DNA of 64,000 nucleotides from Sulfurovum lithotrophicum (GCF_000987835.1 NZ_CP011308.1:1550001-1614000); one strand, 5' to 3'; positions 16,570 through 25,161 are shown, numbered from the stretch's first letter. Program-made: numbers and translations. Notes: generated by a model not told the origin, from the letters alone.

Positions 16570-17586
16570 ATGATAAATAAAAGTATTTTAACCGCTATTG
16601 GCGCAACGATCGCAGCATCTTTATGTTGTATTACACCTGTATTGGCAGTACTTGCCGGTTCCAGTACTCTGGCATCCTCTTTTTCCTGGTTGACACCGTA
16701 TCATAACTATTTGGTCTGGTTCACGGTTTTAGTTCTGCTATATGCCTGGTACGACAAACTGAAACCTGCAAAAGAGATCGACTGTGACTGTGATGCAAAA
16801 GTTGGATTTTTCTCAAGTAAAAAGTTTTTGGCGATCGTGACGGTCTTTTCTGTAATAATGCTCTCCTTCCCTCAATGGGGAAACAAGGTATTTGACGCAG
16901 CACCGAGTGCAGAAAGTTGTGCGACAGGTGTCTGTGATAGTAAAATAAGTAAAAAAAATGAAACCGCAAACAAGAATGAAGAGAAAACAGCCAATGCCAC
17001 ACCTGCCAGTACTGGATCAGCCTGCAAAACAAAATCAGACTGTAATGCCAAGCCGTTTAAACAGGCAATAAAGAGACCTATAATAAAAAAGCCGACAGAT
17101 GAAAAGGCATTGACGGTATTTAAGTATATGCAAAATGAGAAACTTCATCCTACACCTTATAAACAAAAAGCCTGTACAGGTTATGGCCGTCCGGCAATTG
17201 ACGGAATGATGGCTGATGCCAGAAGCAAAGTGGAAGAGATGTCTCCGATCGTGCTGAAAAAGATGATAGACAATGAAGATGAATTCATACTGCTTGATGT
17301 CAGAGAAGTGGCACAACGTTCTGAGGGTGAGATCTATGCAGATGATACGGTACAAATGACACGGGGTAACCTTGAATTCATGATCATGAACAAGATCAAA
17401 AACAAAGATGCGGTCATTGTGACTTACTGTCGTACCGGAGGGAGAGGACTCCTGGCCGCTGAGACTCTGAAAAAACTGGGTTACAACAATGTCTATACGC
17501 TCAAAGGCGGTCTTAAAGCCTGGGCAAAAGCAGGTTTGCCTTTTGATTCCGGTTTGGGTATTGTTGTAAAAGTGGAGGATGAATAA
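16570..17586 (+). CDS. MerT-like transporter fused to a rhodanese domain
   Basis: A 338-residue membrane protein. N-terminal part (1-110): MerT-type helices with the vicinal CysCys pair at 19-20 (ASLCCITPVLAVLAG) and a second helix pair, with a CDCD motif near 76. A Cys/Lys-rich linker with several CxxxxC-type pairs follows (ESCATGVCDSK, ACKTKSDC). C-terminal part (about 230-330): rhodanese domain, with LLDVRE, catalytic CRTGGR (Cys287) and GGLKAWAK. MerT moves Hg(II) inward; with arsM next door the substrate could instead be a metalloid or sulfur compound. First gene of an ArsR-controlled operon; overlaps nothing but abuts arsM. Confidence 0.82.
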   Translation: MINKSILTAIGATIAASLCCITPVLAVLAGSSTLASSFSWLTPYHNYLVWFTVLVLLYAWYDKLKPAKEIDCDCDAKVGFFSSKKFLAIVTVFSVIMLSFPQWGNKVFDAAPSAESCATGVCDSKISKKNETANKNEEKTANATPASTGSACKTKSDCNAKPFKQAIKRPIIKKPTDEKALTVFKYMQNEKLHPTPYKQKACTGYGRPAIDGMMADARSKVEEMSPIVLKKMIDNEDEFILLDVREVAQRSEGEIYADDTVQMTRGNLEFMIMNKIKNKDAVIVTYCRTGGRGLLAAETLKKLGYNNVYTLKGGLKAWAKAGLPFDSGLGIVVKVEDE

Positions 17587-17587
17587 A

Positions 17588-18967
17588 ATGGCAGACAACA
17601 GACAGATCATTGAACTCTATTCGGAGTTGGCTGAAAATCCCAAGAAAGATTTTGGCTGGGAAAAAGGTTTGGAGAATGCAAAGGCACATAGCTACAAAGA
17701 AGAGTGGATCGAAAAGCTTCCAGATGAAGTCTGGGAGTACTGTGCCGCTGTAGGCAACCCTTTTTCTGTAGGAGACATACCTGAAGGGGCAAGAGTTTTA
17801 GACCTTGGCTGTGGTGCGGGTGTTGATCTGCTTGTTGCTACAATCCTTGTGGGTGAAAGTGGCCGGGTCACAGGTGTGGACATCACACCCAAAATGGTAG
17901 AAAAGGCAAGAGAGCATGCAAAAGAGGCAGGATTTGACAATGTAGAAGTCTTAGAGAACAGTTTTGATGCGTTGGATATTGAAGATGAATCGATCGATAT
18001 TGTCATCTCCAACGGTGCTATCAACCTGACTTCCTGCAAAGAGTCTGTCTTTGCTGAAATATACAGGGTACTTAAACCTGACGGGAAGATCTATTTTGCC
18101 GATATGATAGATATTTCTGTAGAAGAAGGTACCTGCTGTTCTGTGGAGCAAAGTGCCTGTTGTGACAGTGAAAATAGTAATGAAGGTGAAGAAGACTGGG
18201 CAAACTGTGTGGCAGGTACCCTTCGTCAGGATGAACTGATAGAGATCATTGAAAAAGCAGGATTTAAAGATGTCGTATGTACAGGACTTACCCATTATAC
18301 TACTGCTGAAACGACACAAGGGGCTACATTTAAAGCCGACAAGGTTCCTGCTGTAAAAATAAGAGAAAAACACTGGAATAAGATTTTTAAAACCAAAGAC
18401 TACACCCAGGTTTTATGGCACCAAAATTCACCGGAATTTTCCATAGCACAGATTAAATCACATATAAATTCCAGGGAAGATGCCATTATTGATATTGGTT
18501 GTGGTGCATCTTTCCTGGTTGATGAGTTGTTACAAGAGGGATACAGCAATATAACCTTGCTTGATGTTTCAGGTCAGGCACTTGAAATTGTGAAAGAAAG
18601 ATTAGGTGCATTGGCTGATAAAGTGACGTATGTCTGTTCAGACATTACCACTTTTGAAACTTCCAAACGTTATACATTTTGGCATGACAGAGCCGTTTTT
18701 CATTTTTTACTGGACGCTAAAGACAGAAAGAAATATTTTGAAGTCTTGCACGATTCATTGGAAGAACACGGAACTGCACTTATTGGAACATTTAGTGAAA
18801 CGGGTCCATTGCAATGCAGCGGACTGGATATTGTTCAATACGATGATAAGAAATTAAAATCGGAGTTAATAGACGGATTAGAATTGGTTGACAGTATAGA
18901 AGTCATCCATACAACACCGAAAGAGACAGAGCAGTCGTTTCGGTTTTTTATGATCGAGAAGGTCTGA
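17588..18967 (+). CDS. arsM: Arsenite methyltransferase ArsM fused to a second methyltransferase domain
   Basis: A 459-residue cytosolic protein. ATG 17588 is chosen over 17579 because GGAGG at 17574-17578 is correctly spaced only for it. Residues 1-275: ArsM-type SAM methyltransferase (LDLGCGAGVD, GVDITPKMVEKA, SNGAINLTSCKES) with Cys in NLTSCK and ANCVAGT as likely arsenic ligands and an extra cluster GTCCSVEQSACCDS. Residues 276-459: a second Rossmann methyltransferase (IIDIGCGAS, LLDVSGQALEIV) of tellurite-resistance/UbiE-like type. The enzyme probably methylates As(III); the role of the second domain is not known. Starts 1 bp after the MerT-rhodanese stop. Confidence 0.85.
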   Translation: MADNRQIIELYSELAENPKKDFGWEKGLENAKAHSYKEEWIEKLPDEVWEYCAAVGNPFSVGDIPEGARVLDLGCGAGVDLLVATILVGESGRVTGVDITPKMVEKAREHAKEAGFDNVEVLENSFDALDIEDESIDIVISNGAINLTSCKESVFAEIYRVLKPDGKIYFADMIDISVEEGTCCSVEQSACCDSENSNEGEEDWANCVAGTLRQDELIEIIEKAGFKDVVCTGLTHYTTAETTQGATFKADKVPAVKIREKHWNKIFKTKDYTQVLWHQNSPEFSIAQIKSHINSREDAIIDIGCGASFLVDELLQEGYSNITLLDVSGQALEIVKERLGALADKVTYVCSDITTFETSKRYTFWHDRAVFHFLLDAKDRKKYFEVLHDSLEEHGTALIGTFSETGPLQCSGLDIVQYDDKKLKSELIDGLELVDSIEVIHTTPKETEQSFRFFMIEKV

Positions 18968-18973
18968 TTCCTC

Positions 18974-19348
18974 TCAATTAATAGCAACTTCACCAAAAAA
19001 CAGTTCACGGTTCTCCTCAAAGTTATTGACCAAAGTGGTGAAGCATCCTCCCAGTTCCCGAACTGTCTCTATGTTCGGTTCTATGTAAATTTTATTACCT
19101 TTTTTTTCCATAGTAACGATATTGGCCTCTCTTAATTCTTTCAAGTGTTTGGAAATAGTAGGTAAAGAAAATTCAAAATGTTCTGCAATGGTACTGACAC
19201 AGGTAGCATGTGGACTTACTTTGACTTTGGGATCTTTCTTATCTATAGAACAGGTATACCCTCCGGTAAAAATATTTTTAAAAATTAAAAATCTCGTTTC
19301 GTTCCCCAGCGCTTTAAAGATCTTTATCTTTTGGTTCATGTCCAGCAT
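18974..19348 (-). CDS. ArsR-family repressor (copy 2)
   Basis: A 124-residue ArsR-type winged-helix protein, strongly similar along its whole length to copy 1 at 16051-16422 (IKIFKALGNETRF, GGYTCSID, LPTISKHLKELREA). Cys in GGYTCSID and HATCVSTIAE are retained. It is convergent with arsM and divergent from the rhodanese gene at 19440; an inverted repeat at 19391-19418 is the probable operator. The two copies bracket the MerT-rhodanese/arsM operon, which looks like a duplication of a regulator-rhodanese unit. Confidence 0.85.
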   Translation of the reverse strand: MLDMNQKIKIFKALGNETRFLIFKNIFTGGYTCSIDKKDPKVKVSPHATCVSTIAEHFEFSLPTISKHLKELREANIVTMEKKGNKIYIEPNIETVRELGGCFTTLVNNFEENRELFFGEVAIN

Positions 19349-19390
19349 TTGAATCCTTGTAGTTTAAGTAAAAGTATTATACCATACATA

Positions 19391-19418
19391 AACTACTTGC
19401 ACAATTGCCTAAGTAGTT
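19391..19418 (+). promoter_or_regulatory. Operator candidate, ArsR copy 2
   Basis: AACTACTT-N12-AAGTAGTT is a perfect 8-bp inverted repeat in the 91-bp gap between divergent arsR copy 2 and the rhodanese gene. A further half-site GTAGTTTAAG is at 19360-19369. It differs from the copy 1 operator, so the two repressors may have separate targets. Confidence 0.6.
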
Positions 19419-19439
19419 AATATAATATGAGGAAATACT

Positions 19440-19898
19440 ATGAACAGACTGACACAGCTATCACTAATTATACTGTTGGGGGTTTCTCCTTTGCTTGCAG
19501 GTCATCCACAGACAGATAAGCTGATTGAAGAAGCAAAGAAAGAATCTGGCGAGATTACAGCTAAAAAACTCAAAACGATGCTGGATAAAGAGGAACCTGT
19601 CATTGTTTTAGATGTGCGTGAAGCAGAGCAGAGAGCCGAAGGACAGATCTATGCGGATGACTATTTTGCTATTACCCGCGGAAACCTTGAGTTTAAAGTT
19701 CTCAACAAGATCAAAAATAAAGATGCAGTGATCGTCACTTACTGTCGTGGCGGTAGTCGCGGTGCTCTGGCTGCCCAAACGCTTAGGAAACTGGGCTATA
19801 AAAATGCCGTCAACCTTAAAGGCGGACTCAAGGGATGGGCTAAAGAAGGATACCCTATAGATACAGGTTTAGGTGTTACAAAACTCTCAGGAGAATAA
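19440..19898 (+). CDS. Periplasmic rhodanese
   Basis: A 152-residue exported single-domain rhodanese (sulfurtransferase). Signal peptide MNRLTQLSLIILLGVSPLLAG; domain with VLDVREAEQRAEGQIYADD, catalytic CRGGSR and GGLKGWAKEGYP. It is a clear paralogue of the C-terminal domain of the MerT-rhodanese fusion at 16570 (shared DVRE.AQR.EG.IYADD, RGNLEF, NKIKNKDAVIVTYCR). Paired with a DsrE-like gene 2 bp downstream, pointing to sulfane-sulfur or thiol-metalloid handling. Under control of the operator at 19391. Confidence 0.88.
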   Translation: MNRLTQLSLIILLGVSPLLAGHPQTDKLIEEAKKESGEITAKKLKTMLDKEEPVIVLDVREAEQRAEGQIYADDYFAITRGNLEFKVLNKIKNKDAVIVTYCRGGSRGALAAQTLRKLGYKNAVNLKGGLKGWAKEGYPIDTGLGVTKLSGE

Positions 19899-19900
19899 AG

Positions 19901-20254
19901 ATGACTACCATTATACTGAACCATCAGCCCTATGATGGTTCTGATATAACATGGAATGCACTGCGTTTGGCAAAAACACTTCACAAAAACGGAGAAGAGG
20001 TCAATATTTTTCTTATAAATGATGCTGTTGATCTTGCCAGAGACAAGACCAAGAAGCCAGAAGGATATGACTATGATCTGCTAGAAATGTTGAAAAAAAT
20101 GTATACCAGGGGAATAAACCTTCAAGTGTGTGGTACCTGCAATGCCCGTTGCGGCCTGTTCAAAAATGAACCGTATTTTGATGAGAGTGTCTCATCAACA
20201 ATGCAGATACTTTCTGATTGGGTGATAGAGAGCGACAAGGTTTTGACATTTTAA
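19901..20254 (+). CDS. DsrE-family sulfur relay protein
   Basis: A 117-residue soluble protein of the DsrE/DsrF-like family, which carries persulfide on cysteine. Features are the N-terminal strand TIILNHQPYDGSD, a central FLINDAVDLA strand and a C-terminal VCGTCNARCGL segment with three Cys. It follows the rhodanese by 2 bp, so the rhodanese-DsrE pair probably passes sulfur, although the rhodanese is periplasmic and this protein has no signal peptide, an unexplained mismatch. Confidence 0.8.
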   Translation: MTTIILNHQPYDGSDITWNALRLAKTLHKNGEEVNIFLINDAVDLARDKTKKPEGYDYDLLEMLKKMYTRGINLQVCGTCNARCGLFKNEPYFDESVSSTMQILSDWVIESDKVLTF

Positions 20255-20402
20255 AACCAGAACCTCAAACCCACAATCAGATTGGTTGTGTATGAGTATA
20301 TGATTATCCATTTATTTAAAAAAGTGTCTATGGTTTTGGGGTCATTACATTAATATACACTATTAAATATCTTATTGTAAAATATGTAAAGAGGAATAAA
20401 AA

Positions 20403-21056
20403 ATGAAAATACTACTTATGGAAGATGACCCCGTTCTTGGAGACATCCTTACAGACTACCTTCAGCAGTTCTATACGACACACAGGGCGTTCGATTCTGC
20501 AGAGGCACAGGAGTTCATCGATGATGAATCTTACGATCTTTTCATCTTCGACATCAATGTCCCGGGTAAAAGCGGCATAGAACTGCTTGAAGAGCTCAGA
20601 AGTTTCAACGATACCACACCCGCCATTATCATTACTGCCTATGAGGACACAAAACATCTCAAAGAGAGTTTCGATGTCGGGGCACATGACTATATACGCA
20701 AACCTTTTGAGCTTGAAGAGCTGAGACTGCGCATAGAAAAGAGCAAGATACTCTTTCATATAGAGCAGGATGCCCCTGTCAAACTCAGTGACAGACTGAC
20801 CTACTACCCTAAAAAACAGTTGGTCAGTGACGGAACGAACGAAATGCCGCTACGACCTAAGGAGTGTGAGATACTGGAATACTTCATCGCCCATCCCCAG
20901 AGGCTCATATCGCAAGAAGAACTGATACAGAATATCTGGGAGTTCGACGCCCTGCCCAGTGATGCCACACTGCGTTCCTACATACGGAACCTGCGGGAAG
21001 TCATAGGTGCCGACAAGATCGTGACACAAAGAGGATTGGGCTACCGGTATGAATGA
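20403..21056 (+). CDS. OmpR-family response regulator
   Basis: A 217-residue regulator: receiver with EDD near residue 7, phospho-Asp in LFIFDINVPGKSG near 51, TAYEDT, and KPF near 101; winged-helix output domain ending RGLGYRYE. It forms a pair with the kinase at 21049, overlapping it by 8 bp. It lies outside any metal cassette of its own and its kinase is complete, which makes it a candidate activator of the seven metal-box promoters; this is inference. No metal box is seen upstream of it. Confidence 0.9.
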   Translation: MKILLMEDDPVLGDILTDYLQQFYTTHRAFDSAEAQEFIDDESYDLFIFDINVPGKSGIELLEELRSFNDTTPAIIITAYEDTKHLKESFDVGAHDYIRKPFELEELRLRIEKSKILFHIEQDAPVKLSDRLTYYPKKQLVSDGTNEMPLRPKECEILEYFIAHPQRLISQEELIQNIWEFDALPSDATLRSYIRNLREVIGADKIVTQRGLGYRYE

Positions 21057-22197
21057 TCTGGAAAAAAAATCCTTTTATTCCTTCCTGGGGCTTTACATCG
21101 TCTCCTCTTTTCTCTTTATCTCCTTGATAGGCTTCTGGTACTACACGGCACAGAAACATGCACTGGAAAATGAAATACACTATAAACTCGAACACATTGC
21201 CGACAAGAAGGCAGGGGAACTCATCATGGCGCATATGCATGGTACATCCATGAAAAAGGCAATAGTTCCCAAAGATGTCACGATGGCACTGATCGATACC
21301 AAGGGGAAAATAGTTGAAGGAAAGCTTGTCAAACCAAACATAGAAATAAAACCAGGCTATTTTACGGTCGATGACTACAATATACTCATCTCCGATGCAC
21401 CACGTGAACATATGAACATTTCCTATGTGGTCGTCCAGTCCAACATATTGAAAGGACAACTCCACAGACTGAAAAATTCTGTCCTACTGGTAGTGGGGAT
21501 CGTTCTGCTGATAATCATGGCCATTGCATGGATGCTCTCCAAACTCTTCATGAAACCGGTCCATGAGCGTGTCACACAGATAGAGCGTTTCATCAACGAC
21601 GTCACCCATGAGCTCAACACCCCCATCACTTCACTTACAATGTCTGCCGACCAGGCACTGAAAGCAGGCGGCTGTTCCCCAAAAATGCTCAACAATATCT
21701 CCATCAGCACCAAGCAGCTCTATGACATTTACCGTTCTTTGACCTATCTGAACTTCAGTGACAAAAAAGAGATCGCCGAGCCGCTCAATATCAAAGAAGT
21801 CCTGGAAGAGAGTGTCGCCTACTACACTCCTCTGGCCGAGATCAAACGCATCACCTTCAAAGTAGAAGCCCAGGAGACGAAATGCGTCATCCCAAAATCA
21901 CAGCTGACCCTGCTTCTGGGCAACCTCATCGGCAATGCCATCAAATACTCATCCCCCAGATCGACCATCACGATCATTCTGAAAGACAGAACACTGAAGA
22001 TCATCGATGAAGGCATCGGTATCGAAGCCGACCAGCAAAAAGAGATCTTTGAAAAATTCAAACGCGGTACCGAATATTCCGGCGGTTTCGGGGTAGGTTT
22101 GAGCATCGTTAAGAGCATCTGTGACCAGTACGGTATCCAGATAGAACTGGACTCTACGGTAAATGTCGGTACGGAGTTCAGATTATTGTTCCCCTAA
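21049..22197 (+). CDS. Sensor histidine kinase
   Basis: A 382-residue membrane kinase: helix 1 near 14-36, periplasmic sensor of about 110 residues containing a HMHGTSMKKA segment, helix 2 (LVVGIVLLIIMAIAWMLS), then HisKA with phospho-His in VTHELNTPITS, N box GNLIGNAIKYSS, G1 DEGIGIE and G2 GGFGVGLSIVK. All catalytic boxes are intact. The His/Met segment in the sensor could detect metal. Translation is coupled to the upstream regulator. Confidence 0.9.
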   Translation: MNDLEKKSFYSFLGLYIVSSFLFISLIGFWYYTAQKHALENEIHYKLEHIADKKAGELIMAHMHGTSMKKAIVPKDVTMALIDTKGKIVEGKLVKPNIEIKPGYFTVDDYNILISDAPREHMNISYVVVQSNILKGQLHRLKNSVLLVVGIVLLIIMAIAWMLSKLFMKPVHERVTQIERFINDVTHELNTPITSLTMSADQALKAGGCSPKMLNNISISTKQLYDIYRSLTYLNFSDKKEIAEPLNIKEVLEESVAYYTPLAEIKRITFKVEAQETKCVIPKSQLTLLLGNLIGNAIKYSSPRSTITIILKDRTLKIIDEGIGIEADQQKEIFEKFKRGTEYSGGFGVGLSIVKSICDQYGIQIELDSTVNVGTEFRLLFP

Positions 22198-22272
22198 ACA
22201 ATAATCCAAAAGTTTTAGAGAACAAGAAGCAGTGAAATGTGAGTAAAAAACAGTGTAGGGCTATCCATAGCT

Positions 22273-22803
22273 CTACTGTCCCAGACCAAAGACGTTGGAG
22301 AGTGTATTGATATAGTTGAAGTAGCCGGTGATCGCAACTGCTTCAAGGATCTCTTTGTCACTCCAACCCATTGCTTTAAGTGCATCTATCTCCTCTTTTT
22401 GGATCTTGTAATTGTCTTTGCGAGAAGCCCTGATACAAAAGTTCAGCAGTGCTTTCTCTTTTTCATCCGTATCGATCTCCTCCACACCCCGCAGTATCTC
22501 TTCAATACGTTCATCTCTTAATCCAAGCATCTTTGCGATCCCTCTGTGCACATCGACACACATCTTGCAGCTGTTCTCTCTGGAGATCAGCAGTGCGATC
22601 GCCTCCTTGATATCATAAGAGAGGTGCGTTTCATCCAGCAGATAACCCTGTACCATTGCATCGGTTGCAAAATAGATTTTTTCATCTACCGCAAGCAGCT
22701 TGAATATCTCACCGAGTTTTCCGGTCTTTTCCATAATTGGCCTGGCTTTCTCCTGTATCACAGGACTCATTTCTTCAAATTCGGGAAGTTCTATATATGC
22801 CAT
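22273..22803 (-). CDS. AhpD-like carboxymuconolactone decarboxylase family protein
   Basis: A 176-residue helical protein of the CMD/AhpD-like peroxidase family, with the redox pair in ENSCKMCVDVHR (CxxC followed by His two residues later). Such proteins reduce peroxides or act as small disulfide reductases. Start ATG 22803 follows AAGGAAC. It is divergent from nothing; the ArsR-type gene at 22890 is upstream on the same strand, 86 bp away, so both may share a transcript. Exact substrate unknown. Confidence 0.85.
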   Translation of the reverse strand: MAYIELPEFEEMSPVIQEKARPIMEKTGKLGEIFKLLAVDEKIYFATDAMVQGYLLDETHLSYDIKEAIALLISRENSCKMCVDVHRGIAKMLGLRDERIEEILRGVEEIDTDEKEKALLNFCIRASRKDNYKIQKEEIDALKAMGWSDKEILEAVAITGYFNYINTLSNVFGLGQ

Positions 22804-22889
22804 TATTGTTCCTTTTTCATATATGAAATTTAAAGATAAGTTTAACTTAATAGATTTTATTTCTGCTTAGAGGCTATCGCCTCTTCCTA

Positions 22890-23231
22890 TCAGAATTTAA
22901 GTTCAGTTGACTTCTCAGTTTCTTTGACATATTGGCTGCATACGACCTGTTCGGGCAGTGCGGGAACAGACTTTCTGACTGCATCAAGCCAGCAGAAAAG
23001 TTCCCCACTCTCCTTCTCAACTGAATAGAGCATCCATTTTCCCTTTTTTACGGAGCTGATCACGCTTGCATTTTTCATTTGTTTGAGATGTCGGGATACC
23101 AGAGGCTGTGAAAGTTGCAGCGTATCACATATCTCACAGACACAGATCGGCCCGTCCCTCATAAGCAGAGCGATGATCCTGACACGGTTTTCGTCTGAAA
23201 AAACCTTGGCGATTTGAATGAGTTGTTTCAT
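22890..23231 (-). CDS. ArsR/SmtB-family repressor with CVCEIC motif
   Basis: A 113-residue winged-helix repressor. The metal motif PICVCEICDTL in helix alpha3 matches the CVCDL arrangement of classical ArsR As(III)/Sb(III) sensors; recognition helix LSQPLVSRHLKQMK. It is divergent from the permease gene at 23314, with 82 bp between containing an ATATAACAATATCGTTATAT near-palindrome (about 23264-23285) as likely operator. Distinct in sequence from the two ArsR copies at 16051 and 18974. Confidence 0.88.
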   Translation of the reverse strand: MKQLIQIAKVFSDENRVRIIALLMRDGPICVCEICDTLQLSQPLVSRHLKQMKNASVISSVKKGKWMLYSVEKESGELFCWLDAVRKSVPALPEQVVCSQYVKETEKSTELKF

Positions 23232-23263
23232 TTAAGGTTATCCTTAATCTCTTTCGAAGTTCT

Positions 23264-23285
23264 AATATATAACAATATCGTTATA
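23264..23285 (+). promoter_or_regulatory. Operator candidate of the CVC-type ArsR
   Basis: ATATAACAATATCGTTATAT is a palindrome with one mismatch-rich centre (ATATAACgATATtGTTATAT in ideal form) between the divergent repressor and permease genes, matching the usual position and AT-rich form of ArsR/SmtB operators. Confidence 0.55.
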
Positions 23286-23313
23286 TGAATGATAGCATAA
23301 AAAGGTTTACAGT

Positions 23314-24435
23314 ATGGAAATTACACATTTTTTGGAAGCACTCTGGCAGCTGAGCCTTGCCATGGCTCCCTATATTTTATTTGGTCTGATCTTTGCAGGC
23401 ATCCTGCACGAGATCGTACCTGACAGTATCGTTACCAAGCATCTGGGCAACGACAATATCACGTCAGTGGTCAAATCCACCCTTTTCGGCATCCCCCTGC
23501 CCGTCTGTTCTTGCGGGGTCATACCCCTGGCAACTTCCATCAAAAAGTCAGGTGCGAGCAAAGGTGCAACGCTCTCTTTTCTCATCTCAACACCCATTAC
23601 CGGGGTTGATTCCATTCTGGCGACTTACGGCATATTCGGGTGGATCTTCACGATCTACCGCGTTGTCACCTCCATGGTCATTGCCACGGCAGCGGGGATA
23701 CTTACGAATATCTTCGACAAATATGAACAGTCAGAAACCACGGCTGTAAAGAAACCGGCATTCTCATCCGCTGCACCGCAACAGATGACCAGTTTCAGCA
23801 TGAATGCTCCAAAAGCTGAAAAAGCAGATACTGAAGAGACTGATACTACAGAGAAAAAAAGCTTCTCATTCCTGGCTGCCATGAAGTACGCCTTCATCAC
23901 ACTGCTCGGAGATATCGCCAAGCCGCTATTCTGGGGTCTCATTATTGGTGCGCTTATCACCGTGGCGATCCCGGACAACCTGAGTGAAATACTCAAAACC
24001 TACAACTGGCTAAGCTACCTCATCGTCATTGTCATTGCCGTACCGATGTATGTCTGCGCCACCGCATCGCTTCCCATTGCAGCCGGACTGATGCTGAGCG
24101 GAGTGAGTGCCGGAGCGGCATTTGTCTTTCTTTCGGCAGGTCCTGCAACCAATACGGTGACCATCGGAGTGGTCAAAAAGATGCTTGGCAACAGGTCACT
24201 GGCTATTTACCTGGGAACGATCGTGATAGGGAGTATCCTTTTCGGTCTTGGACTCGATGCCATCTTTGATGCATCACATATCGATCCGACATCACTCATA
24301 CATATGGATGAACACGGGGGCATCATCGCAACACTCAGTTCCATCGTACTGTGGGGACTGGTACTATACTTCCTACTCAAACCCTACTTTACGAAAAAAG
24401 AGAGTTGCAGCGGTGGTTCATGCTGTTCATCATAA
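23314..24435 (+). CDS. DUF318/ArsP-like efflux permease with Cys tail
   Basis: A 373-residue inner-membrane permease of the ArsP / SO_0444 group, implicated in export of organoarsenicals or of Cu/Zn. Two repeats of four to five helices flank a hydrophilic loop (about 145-185). The first repeat carries the PLPVCSCGVIPLA motif and GASKGATLSFLISTP; the second carries PMYVCATASLPIAAG and AGPATNTVTIG. The C-terminus ENDs in KKESCSGGSCCSS, a soft-metal binding tail. Governed by the divergent ArsR-type repressor. A short relic of a sister gene occurs at 42428-42475. Confidence 0.85.
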   Translation: MEITHFLEALWQLSLAMAPYILFGLIFAGILHEIVPDSIVTKHLGNDNITSVVKSTLFGIPLPVCSCGVIPLATSIKKSGASKGATLSFLISTPITGVDSILATYGIFGWIFTIYRVVTSMVIATAAGILTNIFDKYEQSETTAVKKPAFSSAAPQQMTSFSMNAPKAEKADTEETDTTEKKSFSFLAAMKYAFITLLGDIAKPLFWGLIIGALITVAIPDNLSEILKTYNWLSYLIVIVIAVPMYVCATASLPIAAGLMLSGVSAGAAFVFLSAGPATNTVTIGVVKKMLGNRSLAIYLGTIVIGSILFGLGLDAIFDASHIDPTSLIHMDEHGGIIATLSSIVLWGLVLYFLLKPYFTKKESCSGGSCCSS

Positions 24436-24509
24436 GTGATCCATGAACGAGAGTACTTACTTTGTCTACCTCTCTCTTCTAAGAAGATAGATCATAATGC
24501 AGATGTTCA

Positions 24510-24541
24510 CTCACACTTTACTAACGCTCTTTGACTATAAT
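24510..24541 (+). promoter_or_regulatory. Promoter of the cytochrome-SHOCT-regulator cassette
   Basis: A -10 TATAAT at 24536-24541 is preceded, after 9 bp, by CTAACG (24521-24526) and, 11 bp earlier, CTCACA (24510-24515). The geometry copies that of the metal box, but the half-sites differ (CTMACR instead of TRCACR), so a paralogous regulator, perhaps the one at 25559, may bind here. Confidence 0.45.
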
Positions 24542-24571
24542 TGTTATATCTAAAAAGAAAAAGGATTCAAA

Positions 24572-24964
24572 ATGAAAAAAGTTATAGTTACATTCGGTCT
24601 TACAGCTATGATAGCAACCTCGGTATTTGCAGGAGATCCAGCACAAACACTTATAGAAAAAAACAAATGTATGTCATGCCACAACATCATGGGTATGAAA
24701 GATGCACCCCCTTTTGCAGGTATTGCATGGAGAAACTCAAGAATTAATGCCAACACTGCAAAGGCCACACTAAAAAACAGTATTAAGAACGGAAGTCATG
24801 GCAAGTACCCGATGTTTTCCAATACGAGAATGCCATCCTTCTCACATCTTAGCGACAAAGAGCTGGACACATTGGCAACATGGGTCCTCTCACAAGCACA
24901 AAATATGAAATGTGGACAGGGGAAATGCGGTTCCTCCATGAATAATAAAAAAGGATGGTGGTAG
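24572..24964 (+). CDS. Periplasmic cytochrome c with KCGQGKCG tail
   Basis: A 130-residue class I cytochrome c: signal peptide MKKVIVTFGLTAMIATSVFAGD, haem motif CMSCH near residue 34, axial Met in TRMPSFSHLSD, then a terminal extension NMKCGQGKCGSS followed by Met/Asn/Lys/Trp residues. The tail has the same KCGxGKCG pattern as the proteins at 10534 and 25136. First gene of a cassette with a SHOCT peptide, a Cys-rich peptide and a two-component system. Confidence 0.88.
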   Translation: MKKVIVTFGLTAMIATSVFAGDPAQTLIEKNKCMSCHNIMGMKDAPPFAGIAWRNSRINANTAKATLKNSIKNGSHGKYPMFSNTRMPSFSHLSDKELDTLATWVLSQAQNMKCGQGKCGSSMNNKKGWW

Positions 24965-24966
24965 TC

Positions 24967-25161
24967 ATGTGGTTCGATTGCTGGACAATAGGAGGTATCG
25001 GTATTATTCCACTACTCCTCCTGCTAACCATACTGTTTTTCTTCTACAGCCTATTTGCAAATGAAAAAAGAAGCAGCAGCCTGGATATACTGGAATCAAG
25101 ATATGCCAAAGGTGAAATCAGCAAGGAGGAGTATATTGACATTAAAAAAGATATTACCTAA
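24967..25161 (+). CDS. Small SHOCT-domain membrane protein
   Basis: A 64-residue protein with one membrane helix (IGIIPLLLLLTILFFFYSLF) and a SHOCT domain (LDILESRYAKGEISKEEY). ATG 24967 lies 2 bp after the cytochrome stop; an in-frame ATG at 24955 would overlap it. Paralogous to the protein at 6346-6555. Its 3' end contains the Shine-Dalgarno and start of the next gene. Confidence 0.8.
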   Translation: MWFDCWTIGGIGIIPLLLLLTILFFFYSLFANEKRSSSLDILESRYAKGEISKEEYIDIKKDIT

